Shown: positions 14,006-21,919 of the stretch, one piece after another
Layout of the letters: every line of letters begins with the position of its first letter
How positions within the stretch are numbered: the first letter of the stretch is position 1
Origin: Flavobacterium sandaracinum
GTDB taxonomy: Bacteria > Bacteroidota > Bacteroidia > Flavobacteriales > Flavobacteriaceae
Assembly (NCBI RefSeq): GCF_004349135.1
Contig: NZ_SMFN01000029.1
Coordinates: 1 to 35,876, forward strand
Length of the DNA: 35,876 bases
Direction: 5' to 3'
The notes under the pieces: generated by a model
Databases searched by the model: none
The model's input: the letters and a program-made list of their open reading frames with translations, nothing else
What the model was told of the DNA's origin: nothing
Translations under genes and position numbers: made by a program

Positions 14006-15512
14006 ATATTTAAGATTTAGTCAATTAGGGCAAAGTAATGGCTCGATTGAAAGACAGGAATTGTATACCGATCAATACCTGCAATATAATAATATACAGT
14101 TGGTGGATTCCTTCATTGACAGGGGTAAAAGTGCCAAGACTTTTGACCGTCCAGATTTTATAAAATTACAGGCATTCATTGCCAAGCATTATAAATCGGT
14201 GGATTACCTACTTGTAGACCAGCTTGACCGTTTCAGCAGGGATGCGGGTGAAGCTATGAGTTTGGTCAAACAATTTCAAAAAAAATACAGTATTCAGATT
14301 ATCAGCGTGACTGAAGGGATCGTTTTTGATTATGATACACCGGGAAGCTTTTTCAGAGCAGGCTTACAATTGTTGCTAGCTGAAGAAGACAATATCAACA
14401 GGAGTATAAAAGTGCGTGGCGGACTCTATACAGCCCGTGCAAAAGAAGGTCGTTTCCTTACTAGAGAAAAACCTTTCGGCTACAGCAAGGTTGGAGAAGG
14501 AAAACAGCGCCACCTTGAAGTAAATGAGATAGAAGCTAAAATTGTCAAAACAATTTATGATATGTATCTGCGTGATGTGCCGTTATATAAAATCAAAGAA
14601 ATAGCTTATCAATCAGGTTTTGACAGGAAAGGCAACATGGCTATTGATCGTGTGCTTGCAAATCCTGTTTATGCAGGGCTTGTAAGGGTTGAGCCGTTCA
14701 AAGATCTGCCGGGAGGTCTTTTTCCAGCCATTCATGAGCCAATAGTTGATAAGACAACATGGACAATGGTACAGTCCAAAATGAAGAAAGTTGATAAAGT
14801 AAAGGTAGTTATCGATGATGAAATACCGCTACGGGGCGTTGTAAAATGCCATTGTGGAACTCCGCTTACTGGTGCGCCTTCTCGTGGTAAATCTGGAAAA
14901 TACTTCTACTATTATAAATGCAAGCATTCAAAACATAACAATATAAGTGCAATCAAAGCACATGAGCAATTCTTAAACGTCTGCGATCTCATGAGCGTTC
15001 CCGAAAGACAGATTAAAGAGATAAGAGATGGCAGTTACGCCTCAATTGAACAGGAAGTAAAGGCAAACAAGAAAAAAGTAGCAGACAAAAAACATGAGCT
15101 GGAGGGAGTACAGCAGCTATTAAATGCAGTAGAAGAAAAATGGTTTAGAGACGAGATAAACAAGGATACCTACGAAAGATGGTATTCAACCTACAGTGAC
15201 CATATATTGACCATTACAGCAGCAATAGAAAGACTTAGCCCAAATCAAGGGAAGGCCTTCGAGATTTTAGACCGTAATCTGGATTTATTGGGTGATGTCA
15301 AACATGTCTACACGAGGTCAGATACTCTGCAAAAGCGTGAGTTTGTAAAGATGGTGTTCAATGGTAACTTATACTACCAAGAGGGTATATATCGAACACC
15401 TACAATTTTAGATATATTTTCTCATAATGCCAGTAAAATGGAGGAAAAGGGATGTCTTATATACAAAAAAAAGAGGGAAAACCTTTCGGTAATCCCTCAA
15501 AGTGGGCGATGA
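13989..15512 (+). CDS. Large serine recombinase (site-specific integrase)
   Basis: This encodes 507 residues. The resolvase catalytic domain (about 1-150) begins AIRYLRFSQLGQ, with Ser11 as the nucleophile, and includes VDQLDRFSRD with the conserved arginine pair. A recombinase domain follows (about 165-265, with YDMYLRDVPLYKIKEIA), then a zinc-ribbon region starting KCHCGTPLTGAPSRGKSG, and a coiled coil around 340-400. Large serine recombinases integrate and excise mobile elements using short att sites. The last codons and the TGA stop lie inside the tRNA-Val gene (15503-15577). The preceding codons form that tRNA's terminator, so the C-terminal tail may have been set by the insertion point. 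Confidence 0.9.
   Translation: MKRAIRYLRFSQLGQSNGSIERQELYTDQYLQYNNIQLVDSFIDRGKSAKTFDRPDFIKLQAFIAKHYKSVDYLLVDQLDRFSRDAGEAMSLVKQFQKKYSIQIISVTEGIVFDYDTPGSFFRAGLQLLLAEEDNINRSIKVRGGLYTARAKEGRFLTREKPFGYSKVGEGKQRHLEVNEIEAKIVKTIYDMYLRDVPLYKIKEIAYQSGFDRKGNMAIDRVLANPVYAGLVRVEPFKDLPGGLFPAIHEPIVDKTTWTMVQSKMKKVDKVKVVIDDEIPLRGVVKCHCGTPLTGAPSRGKSGKYFYYYKCKHSKHNNISAIKAHEQFLNVCDLMSVPERQIKEIRDGSYASIEQEVKANKKKVADKKHELEGVQQLLNAVEEKWFRDEINKDTYERWYSTYSDHILTITAAIERLSPNQGKAFEILDRNLDLLGDVKHVYTRSDTLQKREFVKMVFNGNLYYQEGIYRTPTILDIFSHNASKMEEKGCLIYKKKRENLSVIPQSGR
15465..15498 (-). terminator. Terminator of tRNA-Val, inside the recombinase coding region
   Basis: On the minus strand, GAGGGA-TT-ACC-GAAA-GGT-TT-TCCCTC is followed by eight T. 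It starts 5 nt past the tRNA 3' end. On the plus strand the same bases encode about the last 15 residues of the recombinase. Confidence 0.8.
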
Positions 15513-15577
15513 GGGGTTCGAACCCCCGACCCCCTCGGTGTAAACGAGGTGCTCTGAACCAGCTGAGCTAATCGCCC
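15503..15577 (-). tRNA. tRNA-Val (anticodon TAC)
   Basis: The minus strand reads GGGCGAT for the acceptor arm, TTAGCTCAGCTGG for the D arm, a CCTCG-TTTACAC-CGAGG anticodon stem-loop with anticodon TAC, GGGGTTCGAACCCC for the T arm, ATCGCCC to close the acceptor, and discriminator A. CCA is not encoded. A promoter lies 40 bp upstream and a terminator directly downstream. The gene is intact even though it abuts the mobile region, so it probably provides the chromosomal half of an attachment site. Confidence 0.95.
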
Positions 15578-15616
15578 TAAACAATTTAGTTACTTTCGTT
15601 TCCGTTATTGCGTGTG

Positions 15617-15646
15617 CAAATATACGCCACTTTTCTAGATTTGCAA
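15617..15646 (-). promoter_or_regulatory. Promoter of tRNA-Val
   Basis: On the minus strand TTG (15646-15644), a 19-bp spacer and TATATTTG (15624-15617) match the Bacteroidetes consensus exactly. The expected start is about 15610, giving a leader of about 30 nt. Confidence 0.75.
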
Positions 15647-15662
15647 GTAAAAAATAAAAAAA

Positions 15663-16883
15663 TTATAAAATTTCTGCCACTACAAATGTACTTCCGCCAA
15701 TGTATATAAAATCAGATTTTGTGGCATTTTCAATTGCTTTCTGGTAAGCTTCTGAAACAGAATTGTATACCTCGCCTTTTAAACCAAAGCTAGTGGCTTT
15801 TTCTTTTAGAATCTGAACTTCCAGACCTCGAGGAATATTAGGTTTACAGAAATAATAATTTGCTTTTTTAGGGAATAAAGGCAAAATCTCCTCTAAATCT
15901 TTGTCATTTACAACTCCTAAAACAATATGTAAAGTGTCAAAATCTTCTTTTTGGATTTGATCCAAAACAATTTCTAGTCCGTTTTTATTGTGTGCAGTAT
16001 CGCAAATGACTTTTGGGGATTCTCTTAATTGCTGCCATCTTCCCTGCAAACCGGTATTTTTCACCACATTTAATAAGCCTGCTTTAATATTTTCAGGTGT
16101 GATTTTAAATTCGTTCTGTTTGTTTAAAACTTTGACAGTTTGTAAAACAGTTTTTTTATTATGAATTTGATAATCGCCAATTAAGTCAGAAGGATAAGAT
16201 GCTGAAATTAAATCAGCGGCAAAATAGATTTCCGAATCGCATTCTTTGGCTTTGGCCAAAAAAACAGGCTTGGTTTCAGGAGTGTATTCGCCAATAATTA
16301 CGGGAATATTGGGTTTGATAATTCCTGCTTTTTCAAAAGCGATAGCATCAAGTGTATTGCCTAAAAATTGTGTGTGATCCATTCCTATATTGGTAATAAC
16401 CGAAATTAATGGCGTGATGATGTTGGTCGCATCTAATCTTCCGCCCATTCCCACTTCAATAACGGCAATGTCTACTTTTTCTTTTGCAAAATAATCGAAG
16501 GCAAGTCCAACGGTCATTTCGAAAAAACTCATATCATTGGATTCAAAAAATTTTTTGTGTTCATTGATGAAATCAGTAACAAATTTCTCGGAAATATCTT
16601 TTCCATTAATTTTGGTGCGTTCACGAAAATCCTTTAAATGTGGTGAAGTATACAATCCAACTTTATAGCCCGCTTCTTGAAGTATGGATGCCAACATGTG
16701 CGAAGTGGATCCTTTTCCGTTGGTTCCAGCCACATGAATGCACTTTAATTTCTCCTGTGGATTTTTAAGATGTGTTAGGAGTAAATGAGTATTGGTTAAA
16801 TCTTTTTTGTACGCCGATGCGCCCTGAAGTTGGTACATTGGGAGTTGATTAAACATCCAATTTGTGGTTTCCTGATAGTTCAT
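15663..16883 (-). CDS. folC: Bifunctional folylpolyglutamate/dihydrofolate synthase
   Basis: This encodes 406 residues from ATG 16883. A longer frame back to 16937 would run through the preceding terminator, so I reject that start. The Mur-ligase-type ATP site is HVAGTNGKGST (residues 50-60), followed by GLYTSPHLKDFRERTKING, EVGMGGRLDATN and GMDHTQFLG, all FolC signatures. The late DTAHNKNGLE is the glutamate-ligase part. The enzyme adds glutamate to folates (and may make dihydrofolate from dihydropteroate) in the cytoplasm. It is monocistronic or at the end of a unit, with the tonB terminator just upstream. Confidence 0.93.
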   Translation of the reverse strand: MNYQETTNWMFNQLPMYQLQGASAYKKDLTNTHLLLTHLKNPQEKLKCIHVAGTNGKGSTSHMLASILQEAGYKVGLYTSPHLKDFRERTKINGKDISEKFVTDFINEHKKFFESNDMSFFEMTVGLAFDYFAKEKVDIAVIEVGMGGRLDATNIITPLISVITNIGMDHTQFLGNTLDAIAFEKAGIIKPNIPVIIGEYTPETKPVFLAKAKECDSEIYFAADLISASYPSDLIGDYQIHNKKTVLQTVKVLNKQNEFKITPENIKAGLLNVVKNTGLQGRWQQLRESPKVICDTAHNKNGLEIVLDQIQKEDFDTLHIVLGVVNDKDLEEILPLFPKKANYYFCKPNIPRGLEVQILKEKATSFGLKGEVYNSVSEAYQKAIENATKSDFIYIGGSTFVVAEIL

Positions 16884-16891
16884 GAGGTCTT

Positions 16892-16933
16892 TAAATAATA
16901 AAAACTCAAAGATACTTGAGTTTTTATTATTTA
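16892..16933. terminator. Long bidirectional terminator between tonB and folC
   Basis: An 18-bp perfect stem runs from TAAATAATAAAAACTCAA (16892-16909) to TTGAGTTTTTATTATTTA (16916-16933), with a 6-nt loop. It starts 9 bp past the tonB stop and ends the exbB-exbD-tonB unit. Confidence 0.85.
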
Positions 16934-16942
16934 GCATCTGGA

Positions 16943-17740
16943 TTAATCGCTTATTTTAAAGTTAACGGTGATAAAGCCAACTTGAGTTTCGGGTGCATTT
17001 GGATCTGCTTGCCATTTGTATTTTCGGGCTGTAGCCAAAGCGGGTTCTACAAGGCAAGGATTAGTGTTTGTTGTACCTTTAGTGTATTTGGCAGCAATTA
17101 CGTTCCCGTTTCTATTTACCGTAATCTGAACGACTACAGTGCCAAATTCGTTGCACTTTTGTACTTCTTTTCCTCTTGAGCTTATGCTTCTGCCATTTAA
17201 TCCCCAGCCACTTCCATTACCGCTTCCACTTCCGGAACCATAATAAGTGTTGGCGTAAGGATTGCCGTTTGGACTTCCTTTGTCCCCAGCTGTGTTGTCA
17301 TTGCCTTGGCCACCTTGAGCTTTTCCGTCTGATTTCGGGCCGTTTAGTATGCTTGACAATGCGTCAGAAGTACTTTGTGAAGGTTTTGGATTTTCTATAG
17401 GCTTCGGTTTTACAATTTCTTTGGCGGTTTCCTTATTAGGTTGGATTTTCTTGGTTTCTTTTATAACCACTGCCTCTTCAATATCTTGTGATAAAACCTC
17501 GTCATTGCTTGAAGCAGTTTCTTGTGCTGCAGTCGCTTTAGGTGCTGATTGTATGGCTTCTGTAGGTTGTATGTCTCCTGCTCCAAATTCGGTAGTTCCA
17601 AAATTGATGGCTATTCCATTTTCAGGAGGAGGATCTAGAGAAGTCAATCCTAAATAAAAGAACAAAACAAATAGAATCACAAAAATTATTGATGTGATTG
17701 CAAATGATTTTTTTTCTTCTTCTGTTTCTATGTATTTCAT
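16943..17740 (-). CDS. tonB: TonB-type energy transducer
   Basis: This encodes 265 residues. There is one membrane segment at about residues 12-31 (FAITSIIFVILFVLFFYLGL). A long linker follows, rich in Pro, Lys, Glu and Gln and then in Gly, Asn and Ser (about 60-190), long enough to span the periplasm. The C-terminal TonB domain (about 195-265) reads GTVVVQITVNRNGNVIAAKY and ATARKYKWQADPNAPETQVG. It sits 28 bp behind exbD. The complex passes the proton gradient to TonB-dependent receptors such as the SusC-like protein at 2615. The Gly/Asn-rich linker is longer than in proteobacterial TonB but common in this phylum. Confidence 0.88.
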   Translation of the reverse strand: MKYIETEEEKKSFAITSIIFVILFVLFFYLGLTSLDPPPENGIAINFGTTEFGAGDIQPTEAIQSAPKATAAQETASSNDEVLSQDIEEAVVIKETKKIQPNKETAKEIVKPKPIENPKPSQSTSDALSSILNGPKSDGKAQGGQGNDNTAGDKGSPNGNPYANTYYGSGSGSGNGSGWGLNGRSISSRGKEVQKCNEFGTVVVQITVNRNGNVIAAKYTKGTTNTNPCLVEPALATARKYKWQADPNAPETQVGFITVNFKISD

Positions 17741-17768
17741 TTAGAATAAATCTTTAAAAGCACTAAAA

Positions 17769-18161
17769 TTATTTAGGTCTTACTGCTAAAACTACTTTGA
17801 TTTGGTTTCGATTTGCGATATCTAAAACACTCACAGCTTTCTCAATTGGGACACCTTCTTCGGCTCTCAAAACAATAGCTTTTTCTTTGTCTGCAGTAAA
17901 AAGGGATAGCAATTTAGATTCCAATTCAGTTTCTAAAACCGGTTCTTTATCAATAAAAAACTCTAATTTTTTATTGATGCTTACAGAGATGTTTTTGTTA
18001 CTGTCTGTTTTTCCTTTTGCCTTTGGTAGCACCAAGTCTAATGCATTGGTGGTTACCATCGTTGACGTCAACATAAAGAATATCAGCAATAGGAATACAA
18101 TATCTGTCATAGACGACATGTTGAATTCTGCACTAACTTTATTTCTTCCTCTTAAATTCAT
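17769..18161 (-). CDS. exbD: ExbD/TolR-family biopolymer transport protein
   Basis: This encodes 130 residues. A short cytoplasmic start is followed by the membrane helix SSMTDIVFLLLIFFMLTS, which carries the conserved Asp20 needed for proton use. The periplasmic domain reads ISVNINKKLEFFIDKEPV-like, with KEKAIVLRAEEGVPIEKAV near its end. It is separated from exbB by only 2 bp and precedes tonB, the standard energiser operon. Confidence 0.9.
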   Translation of the reverse strand: MNLRGRNKVSAEFNMSSMTDIVFLLLIFFMLTSTMVTTNALDLVLPKAKGKTDSNKNISVSINKKLEFFIDKEPVLETELESKLLSLFTADKEKAIVLRAEEGVPIEKAVSVLDIANRNQIKVVLAVRPK

Positions 18162-18163
18162 GA

Positions 18164-18868
18164 TTATGCTGGATCGTTTAATAAGTCTAAGAAGTCCACT
18201 GCATTGGCTTCCATTTGATGAACTATCTTGTCTGTCTTTACTACAAGGTGATTGTATCCTACGTACGCAATAATACCAACAACCAGGCCAACAACTGTGG
18301 TTGTCATTGCAGTATAAATTCCTTCTGAAAGAGCGCCTACTTCGATTTGACCTCCTGAGCTAGCCATTTTATGGAATGCTTGAATCATCCCAACAACCGT
18401 TCCAAGAAAACCAGTCATAGGTCCCGCTCCTGAAATAGTTGCCAGCATACTTACATTTTTCTCCAGTTTGTAAATTTCTAGTTTTCCAGCATTTTCAATA
18501 GCCGTATTGATATCGTCAAGTGGTTTTCCTATTCGAGAAATTCCTTTCTCAATTAGTCGTGCTACAGGTGATTTATAGTGTGCACAAATAATTTTAGCGT
18601 TATCAATGCGTCCGTTCTTGATGTTGTCTTTAATTTGCCCCATGAAGTTCGTATCTACTTTTGAAGCTGCATTGATGGCCATTAAGCGTTCAAAATAGAG
18701 GTATAAAGCAATAAAAAACATTAGAAATAAGGAGATCATTATGATCTGACCTGCTAATCCTCCGCTAGTTAATAGTTCAATAATTGATAAAGTTTTTTCA
18801 ACAGGGACTGTATCGACTAAACTTTCTTGTGCAACGGATAAGGTATCCGCTTGTAACAATAGACTCAT
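18164..18868 (-). CDS. exbB: ExbB/TolQ/MotA-family proton channel
   Basis: This encodes 234 residues with three membrane helices, at about 38-60 (IIMISLFLMFFIALYLYF), 140-165 and 175-200. The family signature MLATISGAGPMTGFLGTVVG is followed by GMIQAFHKMASSG and GIYTAMTTTVVGLVVGIIAY. ExbB pentamers with ExbD form the inner-membrane motor for TonB. It is the first gene of exbB-exbD-tonB. The N-terminal 25 residues before the first helix are periplasmic in ExbB topology. Confidence 0.92.
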   Translation of the reverse strand: MSLLLQADTLSVAQESLVDTVPVEKTLSIIELLTSGGLAGQIIMISLFLMFFIALYLYFERLMAINAASKVDTNFMGQIKDNIKNGRIDNAKIICAHYKSPVARLIEKGISRIGKPLDDINTAIENAGKLEIYKLEKNVSMLATISGAGPMTGFLGTVVGMIQAFHKMASSGGQIEVGALSEGIYTAMTTTVVGLVVGIIAYVGYNHLVVKTDKIVHQMEANAVDFLDLLNDPA

Positions 18869-18977
18869 AGAAATTTTATTTGGTATGAAAACGCTAATAT
18901 ATTATAAAAATTGCTAATTACTTTGATTAAAATAGTCAACGGGATGGTTTTGTTTGGGGTGTTTAGTATAAACCATT

Positions 18978-19031
18978 TAAAAAGTCAGTTTAATGCATTT
19001 GTTAGGAACATGATGCATCAAACTGACTTTT
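18978..19031 (-). terminator. Terminator after glutamate dehydrogenase
   Basis: AAAAGTCAGTTT (18980-18991) pairs with AAACTGACTTTT (19020-19031), and inside it ATGCAT (18993-18998) pairs with ATGCAT (19013-19018). A T tract follows on the minus strand. It lies 47 bp past the gdh stop. Confidence 0.8.
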
Positions 19032-19077
19032 AATTATAAAATTGTAAAATGAAATTGTTTTTACAATTAAGTAATTC

Positions 19078-20304
19078 TTATGTTAACTGCTTCAATGCGA
19101 TTTCAAAAGCAGTGGCGCTAATATTTGTTTTACTTGGATTTAAAGCATGTGCTTTTTCAATTGCTTTTTTGATAATTTCCGAAGTGTCTAGGAAGATTGC
19201 TTCATCGGTCATTTGTACTTTCTTTTCCATGAAATAAGCAAAAACTCTTGCCATACCACAATTAGAAATAAAGTCAGGAATTAAACTTACTTTGTGGTCA
19301 ACATTTTCCATAATTGGACCAAAAAAGATTTCTTTATCAGCAAAAGGAACATTTGCACCACAAGAAATTACTTCCAGACCATTAGCAATCAAACTGTCAA
19401 TTTGAGATTGAGTTACCAGTCTTGAAGCGGCACATGGAGTGAATATTTCAGCGCCAATAGTCCATATTTTTTGATTTATTTCTTCAAAAGGAATCATTTT
19501 TTCAGCAACCAGTTTATTCCCGTCTTTGGCAAGAAATAAAGCTCTTATTTCTTCGAAAGAAAATCCTTCTTCGTTGATCAGTCCACCATCTCTGTCAATG
19601 ATTCCAATTACTTTTGCTCCCATTTCGGCTAAATAAAAAGCAGCAGCAGAACCTACATTTCCAAAACCTTGTACGATGGCTTTCTTTCCTTTTACATCAC
19701 CACCATAAATCGTGTAATAATTACGAACGGCTTCGGCAACGCCATAACCGGTAATCATATCAGCAACCGTATATTTTCTAGAAACATCTGGTGAGAATTT
19801 TGGATTTTCTATCACTTTCACCACACCTTGACGCAATTGTCCAATTCTGTTGATTTTATCTGCTTCGGTTGGTTTAAAGTGACCGTTGAAAACGCCTTCT
19901 TGCGGATGCCAAACACCACACTCTTCCGTCATAGGAATTACTTCGTGAATTTCATCTACATTCAAATCGCCACCTGTTCCGTAATAACTTTTCAATAATG
20001 GAGAAACGGCTTTATACCAACGTTGTAAAACGCCTTTTTTTCTTGGATCATTTGGGTCAAAATTAATTCCAGATTTAGCACCGCCTATAGCAGGTCCAGA
20101 AACTGAAAACTTCACTTCCATGGTTTTTGCCAAAGACAAAACTTCATTCATATCCAACCCTTTTCTCATACGAGTTCCACCACCAGCAGCACCACCACGT
20201 AGCGAATTGATGACTGTCCATCCTTCAGCTTCCGTTTCCGCATCTTTCCAATGGAAAACTATCTCAGGTTCTTTATTTTCGAATTTCTTTAATAAATCTT
20301 TCAT
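19078..20304 (-). CDS. gdhA: Glutamate dehydrogenase (Glu/Leu/Phe/Val family)
   Basis: This encodes 408 residues from ATG 20304. An in-frame TTG at 20331 lies inside the -7 promoter element, so I reject it as a start. The substrate domain has SLRGGAAGGGTRM and FSVSGPAIGGAKSGINFDP with the catalytic lysine (about Lys77). The nucleotide domain has GFGNVGSAAAFYLAEMGAKV. GTGGDLNVDEIHEV and the late PCAASRLVTQSQID segment fit the family. It interconverts glutamate with 2-oxoglutarate and ammonium in the cytoplasm, and the leucine/valine dehydrogenases are the alternative. Coenzyme preference cannot be read with confidence. It stands alone between terminators. Confidence 0.88.
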   Translation of the reverse strand: MKDLLKKFENKEPEIVFHWKDAETEAEGWTVINSLRGGAAGGGTRMRKGLDMNEVLSLAKTMEVKFSVSGPAIGGAKSGINFDPNDPRKKGVLQRWYKAVSPLLKSYYGTGGDLNVDEIHEVIPMTEECGVWHPQEGVFNGHFKPTEADKINRIGQLRQGVVKVIENPKFSPDVSRKYTVADMITGYGVAEAVRNYYTIYGGDVKGKKAIVQGFGNVGSAAAFYLAEMGAKVIGIIDRDGGLINEEGFSFEEIRALFLAKDGNKLVAEKMIPFEEINQKIWTIGAEIFTPCAASRLVTQSQIDSLIANGLEVISCGANVPFADKEIFFGPIMENVDHKVSLIPDFISNCGMARVFAYFMEKKVQMTDEAIFLDTSEIIKKAIEKAHALNPSKTNISATAFEIALKQLT

Positions 20305-20328
20305 TTTTTGCGATATGTTTAATTTTGG

Positions 20329-20336
20329 CAAATATA
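20329..20336 (-). promoter_or_regulatory. -7 element of the gdh promoter
   Basis: TATATTTG on the minus strand matches TAnnTTTG. It ends 24 bp before the ATG, giving a leader of about 15-20 nt. A clear TTG at -33 is not visible. Confidence 0.5.
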
Positions 20337-20407
20337 AAAAATAGAATAATGTGAATTATGTATTTTTAATTTTATTTTGAAGGGTTTGAAATTTAAATAA
20401 AGGGGAA

Positions 20408-20767
20408 TTAGTACACGGAACGGTCTAAAATAAAAGCGGTTAAAACACCAAAACAATAGGCAATTAAATCACTAAATAGAAACCCATGCCCCAAAATGTA
20501 ATGTCCTGGAACTGTTTTCCGAACTGCGATAATCCAATCTGATTGATACAGTTGTGAAAATTCAATTGCAAAACAAATAGCAATAGCAATCCACACAATT
20601 TTTAGTTTAGACGTTTTTAAAAGTAGGAATCGGATCATGAAGTATATCATTGTGGCATATAAAACGTCTCCAATACACAATGGGATAAAAGTAAATGTTC
20701 TAGAAAATAGTCCTAGCAAAATAATTATTGAAATTGTTATCAGGTGATTGACTCGATGGTTTTTCAT
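20408..20767 (-). CDS. DUF2809 membrane protein
   Basis: This encodes 119 residues with about four membrane segments: LITISIIILLGLFSR, DVLYATMIYFMIRFLLL, IVWIAIAICFAIEFSQLY and GFLFSDLIAYCFGVLTAFIL. The arrangement IGDVLYATMIYF, AIEFSQLYQSDWI and GHGFLFSDLIAYCFG fits DUF2809, a small uncharacterised membrane family that is widespread in Bacteroidetes. Its ATG overlaps the anmK stop by 4 bp, so it is translated from the anmK message. Confidence 0.8.
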   Translation of the reverse strand: MKNHRVNHLITISIIILLGLFSRTFTFIPLCIGDVLYATMIYFMIRFLLLKTSKLKIVWIAIAICFAIEFSQLYQSDWIIAVRKTVPGHYILGHGFLFSDLIAYCFGVLTAFILDRSVY

Positions 20768-21831
20768 GCTCTAAAAATGACACCGGAACTATGGTCTTTT
20801 TTTGCTCCTGTTACGCTACTTAGAACATTGATTTCCCCTCGTAATTTTAAAACACCAAGTAACGCAAAAATCAAAGCCTCTTTGAATTCTAAAATTTTAG
20901 CTGTTGGAATTATTAGTTTCATTTTTGGTAAATGGAATTGAATTCTCTCAAGAAGAAAATCATTGTATGCACCGCCTCCAGTTATAAAAAGACTGCCATT
21001 TTTATTTGGCAAAGCCAAAGCAATTTGCATAGCCACATGCTCCGTGAAAGTACGTAATTTGTCCTCAACAGGAATAGAATAGCTGTTGATAATAGGTAAG
21101 ATAGTTTCTTTTACAAATTCGAAACCCAAGGATTTAGGGTGTTTTTTTTGGTAAAAATTCAAAGCATTTAATTCATTCAATAAATGTTTATTGCAAATTC
21201 CAGTTCTGGAAATACTGCCTTCGTCATCATAATCCAGCCCTAATTGATTCGCATAAAAATTCAAAACGGTATTTACAGGCGAAATATCAAATGCGATTCT
21301 TTGTTTATTTTGTTCATAGGAAACATTTGAAAAACCACCTAAATTCATGCAATAATCATATTCAGGAAATAGTATTTGATCGCCGATAGGAACCAGAGGA
21401 GCGCCTTGGCCTCCAAGTTGCACATCTTGAACTCTAAAATCGCAAATTACAGTTTGGTGGATCAAAGATGCAATCTGGGGTAAATTACCTATTTGAAGTG
21501 TAATTCCGTTTTGCGGTTGATGTACTATAGTATGACCATGAGAACAAACGGCATCAAGATTCGTGATGTACTTTTTTTTGATGAAATTACTAATAATATC
21601 AGCCAGTAGCGAGGTGTAATCTTGATTCAGTGTTTCGAGAGCTGCCGAAGAGAAAGATACTGCAATTTTTAATTTGTTTAACCAATCGGTTGTATAGGGA
21701 ACAGTTTCAGAGTCTACTATTTCAAATCCCCAATTATTATTTTCCACAGTAAAGACAATGTGTGCCAAATCGACTCCGTCCAGCGAAGTTCCAGACATGA
21801 CTCCTACTATACTATATTTTTCTTTAAACAT
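20764..21831 (-). CDS. anmK: Anhydro-N-acetylmuramic acid kinase
   Basis: This encodes 355 residues. GVMSGTSLDGVDLAHIVF near the start is the AnmK phosphate-binding signature. Further along come CSHGHTIVHQPQNGITLQIG, CDFRVQDVQLGGQGAPLVPI, NLGGFSNVSY and LFITGGGAYNDFLLERI, all typical. The enzyme phosphorylates and opens 1,6-anhydro-MurNAc released from peptidoglycan, feeding cell-wall recycling. It is followed by DUF2809 with a 4-bp overlap and diverges from the acyl-CoA dehydrogenase gene. Confidence 0.95.
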   Translation of the reverse strand: MFKEKYSIVGVMSGTSLDGVDLAHIVFTVENNNWGFEIVDSETVPYTTDWLNKLKIAVSFSSAALETLNQDYTSLLADIISNFIKKKYITNLDAVCSHGHTIVHQPQNGITLQIGNLPQIASLIHQTVICDFRVQDVQLGGQGAPLVPIGDQILFPEYDYCMNLGGFSNVSYEQNKQRIAFDISPVNTVLNFYANQLGLDYDDEGSISRTGICNKHLLNELNALNFYQKKHPKSLGFEFVKETILPIINSYSIPVEDKLRTFTEHVAMQIALALPNKNGSLFITGGGAYNDFLLERIQFHLPKMKLIIPTAKILEFKEALIFALLGVLKLRGEINVLSSVTGAKKDHSSGVIFRA

Positions 21832-21851
21832 TGGCTAAATTTACGAAAACG

Positions 21852-21882
21852 TTTGAAATCTGATATTAAATAATTACTTTTG
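21852..21882 (+). promoter_or_regulatory. Promoter of the acyl-CoA dehydrogenase gene
   Basis: TTTG at 21852-21855, a 19-bp spacer and TACTTTTG at 21875-21882 form an exact match to the Bacteroidetes sigma-A consensus, 37 bp before the ATG. Confidence 0.75.
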
Positions 21883-21919
21883 TCCACAAATTTAAGAACA
21901 TTTAATTTATAATAAAAAT

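Noticed and set aside
9660..15500. CRISPR array or retron in the mobile region
   Set aside because: No regularly spaced identical repeats and no cas or reverse transcriptase gene; the ATGCTTTTAC copies are only two and 16 bp apart.
16884..16937. Longer N-terminus for folC
   Set aside because: The extra codons are the terminator hairpin of the tonB unit and have no counterpart in FolC.
20305..20331. TTG start for glutamate dehydrogenase
   Set aside because: The TTG is part of the TATATTTG promoter element; ATG 20304 gives the expected N-terminus.
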